Under the pieces are notes generated by a model. The model had not been told where the DNA came from and searched no databases. It was given only the letters and a program-made list of their open reading frames with translations. The translations under genes were made by a program, and so were the position numbers. A DNA stretch of 53,931 nt from an uncultured Clostridia bacterium (GTDB lineage: Bacteria > Bacillota > Clostridia > Oscillospirales > CAG-272): assembly GCA_944384585.1 (NCBI GenBank), contig CALWTY010000009.1, positions 1 through 53,931 on the forward strand. Reading direction: 5' to 3'. Position 1 is the first letter of the stretch. Every line of letters begins with the position of its first letter. Of the stretch, positions 48,937-53,931 are shown in pieces.

Positions 48937-51120
48937 ATGGTAAAGATCACAAGTCACGGCGTTTTCCTCAAAGAGGGGAAATATCCGGAGGAAAAATGCG
49001 GCGTGCCGGCGGAGGAGGCGCGGAAGGGGACGATCGCGTATTCCATCCTCACGGCGCACAATACCTCCGGCAGCGATCGGGAGCTGAAGCTCCGCTTTGA
49101 CGCAATGGCGTCGCACGACATCACCTATGTCGGCATCATTCAGACCGCCAGAGCCAGCGGGCTGGAAAAATTCCCGATCCCCTATGTCCTGACCAACTGC
49201 CACAACAGCCTCTGCGCCGTCGGCGGTACGATCAACGAGGACGACCATCTCTTCGGACTTTCGGCGGCAAAGAAATACGGCGGGATCTACGTTCCCGCAC
49301 ATCAGGCGGTCATCCACTCCTATATGCGGGAGGAGATGGCGGCCTGCGGGAGAATGATCCTCGGCTCGGACAGCCATACCCGCTACGGCGCGCTCGGCAC
49401 GATGGCGGTCGGGGAGGGCGGCCCGGAGCTGGTGAAGCAGCTCCTCTGCCGCACCTACGATATCCCGATGCCGGAGATCATCGCCGTCAACCTCGTCGGT
49501 GCTCCCCGCCCCGGCGTCGGACCGCACGACGTTGCCATCGCGCTCATCGGTGCGGTCTTCTCCTCCGGCTTTGTCAAGAATAAGGTGCTGGAGTTCGTGG
49601 GAGAGGGCGTGGCAAGCCTGCCCATCGAGTTCCGCAACGGAATCGACGTGATGACCACCGAGACCACCTGCCTTTCCTCGATCTGGGTCACCGACAGCGA
49701 GACTGAAAAATACTATATGCTCCATAACCGCCCCGACGACTTCCGCGAGCTGCGTCCCGCCGACATCGCCTACTACGACGGGATGGTCACGATCGATCTG
49801 TCGGCGGTGGAGCCGATGATCGCCCTCCCCTTCCATCCCGGCAACGCCGTCACGATCGACGAGCTGCGCCGCAATCCGAGAGAAGTGCTTGACAGCTTCG
49901 GGCTGAATTTCGATTCCAAGATCGACGCGCAGGGACGGCTTCATGTCGATCAGGGCGTGATCGCCGGCTGCGCGGGCGGCATTTACGATAATCTGGTGGC
50001 GGCAAATGATATTCTGTCGGGAGGCTCGATCGGAAACGGCGATTTCTCGCTTTCGGTCTATCCCGCCAGCCAGCCGGTGCTGACGCAGCTGATGAAGACG
50101 GGGATCGCCGCCGAGCTGCTCAATGCCGGCGTGATCCTCCGCACCGCCTTCTGCGGTCCTTGCTTCGGCGCGGGAGACGTGCCGGGCAACGGCTGCCTCA
50201 GCATCCGTCATTCGACAAGAAACTTCCCGAACCGGGAAGGCTCCAAGCCCGGAAACGGGCAGCAGGCCTACGTTGCGCTGATGGACGCGCGCTCCATCGC
50301 CGCCACGGCGGCAAACGGCGGCATTCTCACCCCCGCTACCGATCTTAAGATCAATTATTCCCGCCCCGACTATCTCTTTGACGACTCCGCCTACCGCAGC
50401 CGCGTCTATCACGGCTTCGGCAAGGCCGATCCCGCGGTCGCGCTCCGTTTCGGGCCGCATATCGCGGATTGGGCGGAGATGCCGCCGCTCGGGGAGACGA
50501 TTCTGATGAAGGTCTGCTCCTATATCACCGACAGCGTCACGACGACAGACGAGCTGATCCCCTCCGGCGAGACCTCCTCCTACCGCTCCAATCCGCTGAA
50601 GCTGGCGGAGTTTGCCCTTTCGAGAAAGGATCCCGACTATGTCGGACGCGCGAAGGCGGCGGTCGCCCTGCCCCCGGAAGCGCCGGTGGCGGCGCGCGTG
50701 GCGGCGCTGACAGGCAAGACCGAGCTGCCGCAGATCGGGAGCGTGATCTATGCCCGGAAGCCCGGCGACGGCTCGGCAAGAGAGCAGGCGGCGTCCTGCC
50801 AGCGCGTCCTCGGCGGCTCCGCCAATATCGCGCTGGAGTACGCGACCAAGCGCTACCGCAGCAATCTGATCAACTGGGGCATGATCCCCTTTGTCAGCGC
50901 GGAGGAGCCTTCGTTTGAGGTGGGAGATTATCTCCTGATCCCCGGCATCCGGCAAGCCATCCTGGACAAGGCGGAGACGGTTTCGGGCTATGTGATCCGT
51001 CCCGACGGCAGCGAGACCGGAATCACGCTGCAGATCCCGCCGATGACGGACGACGAGCGCCGGATCATCCTCGACGGCTGCCTGATCAACTATTACCGCG
51101 CCGAGAACAGCGGACGCTGA
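48937..51120 (+). CDS. Aconitase-superfamily hydratase (YbhJ-like)
   Basis: 727 residues of the aconitase superfamily. Iron-sulfur ligands appear in [14 protein letters not shown] and [20 protein letters not shown]. Active-site blocks include [20 protein letters not shown] and [20 protein letters not shown] (with the swivelling-domain Ser/Arg). The N-terminus differs from AcnA/AcnB, and it resembles the uncharacterised YbhJ group called hydratase. Its substrate is unknown; no citrate-cycle genes are adjacent. AAAAGGAGAG precedes the start. Confidence 0.85.
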   Translation: MVKITSHGVFLKEGKYPEEKCGVPAEEARKGTIAYSILTAHNTSGSDRELKLRFDAMASHDITYVGIIQTARASGLEKFPIPYVLTNCHNSLCAVGGTINEDDHLFGLSAAKKYGGIYVPAHQAVIHSYMREEMAACGRMILGSDSHTRYGALGTMAVGEGGPELVKQLLCRTYDIPMPEIIAVNLVGAPRPGVGPHDVAIALIGAVFSSGFVKNKVLEFVGEGVASLPIEFRNGIDVMTTETTCLSSIWVTDSETEKYYMLHNRPDDFRELRPADIAYYDGMVTIDLSAVEPMIALPFHPGNAVTIDELRRNPREVLDSFGLNFDSKIDAQGRLHVDQGVIAGCAGGIYDNLVAANDILSGGSIGNGDFSLSVYPASQPVLTQLMKTGIAAELLNAGVILRTAFCGPCFGAGDVPGNGCLSIRHSTRNFPNREGSKPGNGQQAYVALMDARSIAATAANGGILTPATDLKINYSRPDYLFDDSAYRSRVYHGFGKADPAVALRFGPHIADWAEMPPLGETILMKVCSYITDSVTTTDELIPSGETSSYRSNPLKLAEFALSRKDPDYVGRAKAAVALPPEAPVAARVAALTGKTELPQIGSVIYARKPGDGSAREQAASCQRVLGGSANIALEYATKRYRSNLINWGMIPFVSAEEPSFEVGDYLLIPGIRQAILDKAETVSGYVIRPDGSETGITLQIPPMTDDERRIILDGCLINYYRAENSGR

Positions 51121-51194
51121 CGGCAGGCTGCCGATAAAATAAGATCTCCCCCGTTTTCCGTGATGTTCTTAACGGAGAATTGGTGGGTGGTATG

Positions 51195-51231
51195 TAACCG
51201 GAAGGCGTAAAAACCTTCCGGTTATTACTTT
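51195..51231. terminator. Bidirectional terminator between the hydratase gene and the recombinase remnant
   Basis: TAACCGGAAGG at 51195-51205 and CCTTCCGGTTA at 51214-51224 form a perfect 11-bp stem with a GTAAAAA-type loop, followed by TTACTTTTT on the plus strand. It stands directly at the 3' end of the minus-strand recombinase. Confidence 0.85.
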
Positions 51232-52649
51232 TTATGTGGTTTTGGCTGTGTGCTGTGCGAGGACTTCGATGGCAGGTATTCCGTTTTGTTCGGGAAGCTG
51301 GAACGCATAGTGGATGATGATCGGATTACCTGCTGTTCGGGAATACTTCTCAAACTTTTCGTACACCTCTATTCTACGGATAAATACCCGTAGCAGTTCG
51401 GGCGTCAGCTTGGGCATCTCGATATACTCCTTTGCCCTGCAGATGAATTCTTGAATGCATTTTTCTCGCATATCCATTCTGCCGATACGCTCCGTAAGTT
51501 CTTGTAACTCCCGTTTCTTCTCCGACTGCTCCTGCTCATATCCGCTTGCCATGGTGTCGTAACGTTCGGGTGTGATTCTTCCCGTTACTCTGTCCTCGTA
51601 TAAGCATTGAATGATGTTGTCAAGATCACGGATGCGTTTATCAAGTTGTACCTTTTCTCTCTTGGCATTTCGATAAAACTTTTCCGCTTCTGTTTCGCCG
51701 TTCTTCGCTGCCATCGCGTAGAACTCATCAGGATTATCCCTTGCAAAGGCGGTCACTGTTCTGAGGTTGTGCAGCACGATGGCATCAAGGACGCTCTCTC
51801 GGATATAGTGTGCGGTGCATTCGGTCGTTCTTCTTTGGAATCCTCCGCATTGGAAGGCGTTGTTTTCCGGCTTTACGGTTTTCCCTCGGTGCAGATATAA
51901 CCGCTTGCCGCATTCACCGCAGAAGAGGAATCCTGCATACTTGTCCATCTCGCCTTGCTTGTCGGGGCGTTTCCGTCCGGCAAAGTGCCGTTGCACCATC
52001 TCAAAGGTCTTGCGGTCGATGATCGCTTCGTGGGTGTTCTTGAATATGAGAATGTTTTCGGGATCGTTCTTCAACCTTTTCTTCAACTTGTTGGACTTGG
52101 AATAGGTTTTGAAGTTTACGGTATCTCCCACGTATTCCTGATTGGACAGCATCTTACGGACGGTGTTCTGCGCCCAATGATACGGTCTGCTCAAATCGGG
52201 GTTGCCTGATTTGTTTCTGCTTTTCCTAAAGGCGTATACGCTTGGGCAGAGGATCTTCTCGGCGGATAGTCTGTCGCAGATCTTCACAATGCCGATTCCG
52301 CTTGCGTACATTCGAATATCCGTTTTACGATAGGCGCGGTTTCGGGATCGGGGATATACTGTTTCGGGTTATCGGGGTCTTTCATATAGTCGTATGGAAT
52401 GGTCGTTCCGACCCGTTCTCCGCGCTCGCCCTTGGCACGTTGTACGGCTCTGATCTTACGACTGGTATCACGGGCATAAAAATCATTGAAATAGTTTTAA
52501 ATGCCGGAGAAGTCGCTGACACCGTTTGCACTGTCCACACCATCGTTAACAGCGATAAAGCGGACACCCTTTTGAGGAAACAGCATTTCCGTGTAAAACC
52601 CCACTTGCAGGTAATTTCGTCCCAGCCTCGACATATCTTCTTGTGTCAA
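51232..52649 (-). pseudogene. Large serine recombinase, decayed (truncated, nonsense codon and frameshift)
   Basis: The longest open part (52311-51232, 359 residues) holds the recombinase domain end (NTVRKMLSNQEYVGDTVNFK), a zinc ribbon (FLFCGECGKRLYLHR ... FQCGGFQRRTTEC) and a long coiled coil. Upstream the family sequence continues in pieces: DMSRLGRNYLQVGFYTEMLF to SDFSGI, then a TAA in place of a sense codon at 52499-52497, then NYFNDFYARDTSRKIRAVQR to VKRIFE, then a one-base loss near 52312. The catalytic serine domain start is missing. It was once a Tn4451-type recombinase. Confidence 0.85.
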
Positions 52650-52680
52650 GTAGGAACTAAAAAATTTTTGAGATTTTACA

Positions 52681-52716
52681 AGCCGTTCATAGGTGGACAA
52701 CCACCAGTGAACGGCT
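52681..52716 (-). terminator. Long hairpin after the 29-codon frame
   Basis: AGCCGTTCA ... TGAACGGCT (9 bp) encloses GGTGG-ACAA-CCACC. On the minus strand it comes 10 bases after the stop of the small reading frame and is followed by TTGTAAAATC, a weak T-run. It joins the intact recombinase unit to the truncated pseudogene. Confidence 0.7.
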
Positions 52717-52726
52717 TGCTGCATCT

Positions 52727-52816
52727 CTATTGAGCCTTGACAGTTGCAATGGCCTTGGCTTCGTCACCGCTGATCTGTTCTTTCGTAGCGACTCGCAGAT
52801 AAATCACCGCATTCAT
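52727..52816 (-). CDS. 29-aa peptide matching a serine recombinase N-terminus
   Basis: MNAVIYLRVATKEQISGDEA followed by KAIATVKAQ. The first 14 residues look like the catalytic start of a resolvase (YLRVAT with Thr in place of the usual Ser), then the frame ends. Its ATG overlaps the stop of the upstream recombinase (ATGA), so it may still be translated. It is either a true small gene coupled to that recombinase or the cut-off start of the pseudogene next to it. Confidence 0.5.
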   Translation of the reverse strand: MNAVIYLRVATKEQISGDEAKAIATVKAQ

Positions 52817-53931
52817 TTCTTTCCCTCCATATCTTCAAAGATGTCTTTGAACTTCCAAACGATTTCGACGCTGTCCTGTCCGTGAACATAGATAGCGTCG
52901 ATCAACGCATGGGCAAGCTCGTAGGTAAGCCCCTCGTTCTTCTGGTACTCGCCGAGCACCGCGTCAAGCCTCTCATCAGAGCAAGGATGCTCAGAATCAA
53001 GCTCCTGCATCCGCTCATGGCCTTTGCGGATTGCTTCTTCGTTCTCGGCCATCTTTGCGTCTGCCTCTGCTTTCCGCTTGAGGTATTCCGCCTTTGCGAT
53101 ACTGCCGGAAGTGTACTTCTCATATAGCCTGAGTTTGACTGCCTTGAGCTGTTCGGACTGCTTTTGCAGATTGCGGATTGTGTCCGCGCATTCTGAGATC
53201 GCAGATTTCCTGCGCTTGCTGATTTCGTGATTCTTCACGGCTTTCTTTTCCGCCAGCGAGAGCATTTGCCCAATCGCATTGTAGGCAGCATTCTCAAGCC
53301 ATGCTTCGCTGTATCTTTCGCCAACCGGACACTCCGTATCGCGGTCATTTGTCGAGTGCGTACACTGATAGAAATACCCACTCACATTCCTGTTCTTACG
53401 CCGGGTCAGGGCGCGTTTGCAGTTGCCGCAGCACACAAGACCCTTGAGCGGATAATAGTGCGGGTTGCGTTTTGGCTTCTTTACACCGCCCCGGATAACT
53501 GCCTGAGCCAGTTCAAACTCTTCCTTGCTGACAATGGCTTCGTGCATCCCCTCAACAACAATCCAGTCTTCCTGTTCCAGCCGGATTCTTTTCCTTGAGC
53601 CTACACCGCTGGATTTTTGGCGGCGACCTACCGTTGCCCCGGTATAGACATAGTTGATAATGATCTTGTAGACCATTGAGGCCGTCCAGCTTATCTTGTC
53701 GCTCATATAGCTGAATTTCTTTTTGTCAGGATGTTTCCCCTTGAAATACTGCCCCGGCGTCGGGATGTTGTCATCGTTCAAACCAAGGGCAATCTGGGAG
53801 GTGTTCCTGCCTTCAAGGGCTTCGTCGAAAACCCTGCGCACGACTTCTGCGGCTTCCGGGTCAAGCTTGAGCTTGTTGCGGATTTCCGGGTGAAGCACAT
53901 AGCCGTAGGGAGCGTAACCGCCCACATACTT
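52813..53931 (-). CDS. Large serine recombinase, 5' end outside the window
   Basis: At least 372 residues continuing to the window edge, where the frame is open (KYVGGYAPYGYVLHPEIRNK). It includes the recombinase domain (PEAAEVVRRVFDEALEGRNT, SWTASMVYKIIINYVYTGAT), the zinc ribbon (GLVCCGNCKRALTRRKNRNV ... CTHSTNDRDTEC) and a long coiled coil (KKAVKNHEISKRRKSAISEC). The C-terminus looks complete. The N-terminal catalytic domain lies beyond 53931. Serine recombinases of this size move conjugative transposons. Confidence 0.92.
   Translation of the reverse strand, partial: KYVGGYAPYGYVLHPEIRNKLKLDPEAAEVVRRVFDEALEGRNTSQIALGLNDDNIPTPGQYFKGKHPDKKKFSYMSDKISWTASMVYKIIINYVYTGATVGRRQKSSGVGSRKRIRLEQEDWIVVEGMHEAIVSKEEFELAQAVIRGGVKKPKRNPHYYPLKGLVCCGNCKRALTRRKNRNVSGYFYQCTHSTNDRDTECPVGERYSEAWLENAAYNAIGQMLSLAEKKAVKNHEISKRRKSAISECADTIRNLQKQSEQLKAVKLRLYEKYTSGSIAKAEYLKRKAEADAKMAENEEAIRKGHERMQELDSEHPCSDERLDAVLGEYQKNEGLTYELAHALIDAIYVHGQDSVEIVWKFKDIFEDMEGKK

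Noticed and set aside
45944..50955. Long minus-strand frames opposite asnS and the hydratase gene
   Set aside because: Antisense shadows of well-identified genes; no motifs.

Overview
The window looks like a chromosome segment of an anaerobic Gram-positive bacterium of the class Clostridia, probably an uncultured gut lineage. Supporting signs are strong AGGAGG-type ribosome binding sites, Firmicutes-type SOS boxes, a Fur-family regulator, a RarA gene, a lipoprotein PpiC foldase, iron-dependent alcohol dehydrogenases and large serine recombinases. The backbone (about 9.4-51.1 kb) is GC-rich. The left end (1-8.7 kb), a cassette at 23.9-25.6 kb and the right end (51.2-53.9 kb) are visibly AT-richer and carry mobile-element genes.

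Region by region. (1) 1-8727 is an integrated genomic island that ends in a tyrosine integrase abutting a tRNA-Ser(UGA) gene. It carries a macrodomain protein, a TIGR04076 protein, an ArsC/Spx-like protein, a broken vWA gene, an array of eight short hairpins, an AAA ATPase, a small HNH nuclease, small repeat proteins, an ArdA-like protein, a MazF toxin and an excisionase-like protein. Past the tRNA lie three decaying copies of its 5' half, which look like scars of earlier insertions. (2) 9.6-20.2 kb is backbone: a Gld-type ABC exporter operon, a PpiC-type lipoprotein, ComM, RlmD, a Fur-family regulator and a GNAT acetyltransferase. (3) 20.3-23.4 kb holds a radical SAM protein translationally coupled to a Cys-motif protein, then rarA; two near-identical 196-198 bp intergenic repeats follow the two transcription units. 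(4) 23.5-25.6 kb holds tRNA-Ser(GCU) and then a horizontally acquired cassette: strong promoter, 37-codon leader peptide, terminator, broken methyltransferase and two GNAT acetyltransferases. (5) 26-29.2 kb has small and large membrane or lipoproteins and an SOS-controlled Y-family polymerase.

(6) 29.3-41.2 kb is the metabolic centrepiece: one minus-strand operon of 11 genes behind one strong promoter and a leader terminator. It encodes an ABC importer (ATPase, two permeases, a rearranged binding protein), dihydropyrimidinase, a PreA-type dihydropyrimidine dehydrogenase, a PucR-type regulator, a class III aminotransferase, an unknown 133-aa protein, an M20 N-carbamoyl amidohydrolase and an iron alcohol dehydrogenase. 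Together these read as uptake and reductive degradation of uracil/thymine to beta-alanine, then the semialdehyde, then a hydroxyacid such as 3-hydroxypropionate. The ATPase and the amidohydrolase each carry a one-base contraction in a poly-C run, and the binding protein has its domains in reversed order.

(7) 41.6-51.1 kb is backbone again: a second iron alcohol dehydrogenase, an aldo/keto reductase with a lipoprotein signal, tsaE-tsaB-rpiB-flavin reductase, asnS, secG and an aconitase-family hydratase, separated by several GC-rich minisatellites. (8) 51.2-53.9 kb is the edge of another mobile element with two large serine recombinases, one of them a pseudogene. Most assignments rest on recognising protein families by eye; no database search was run.
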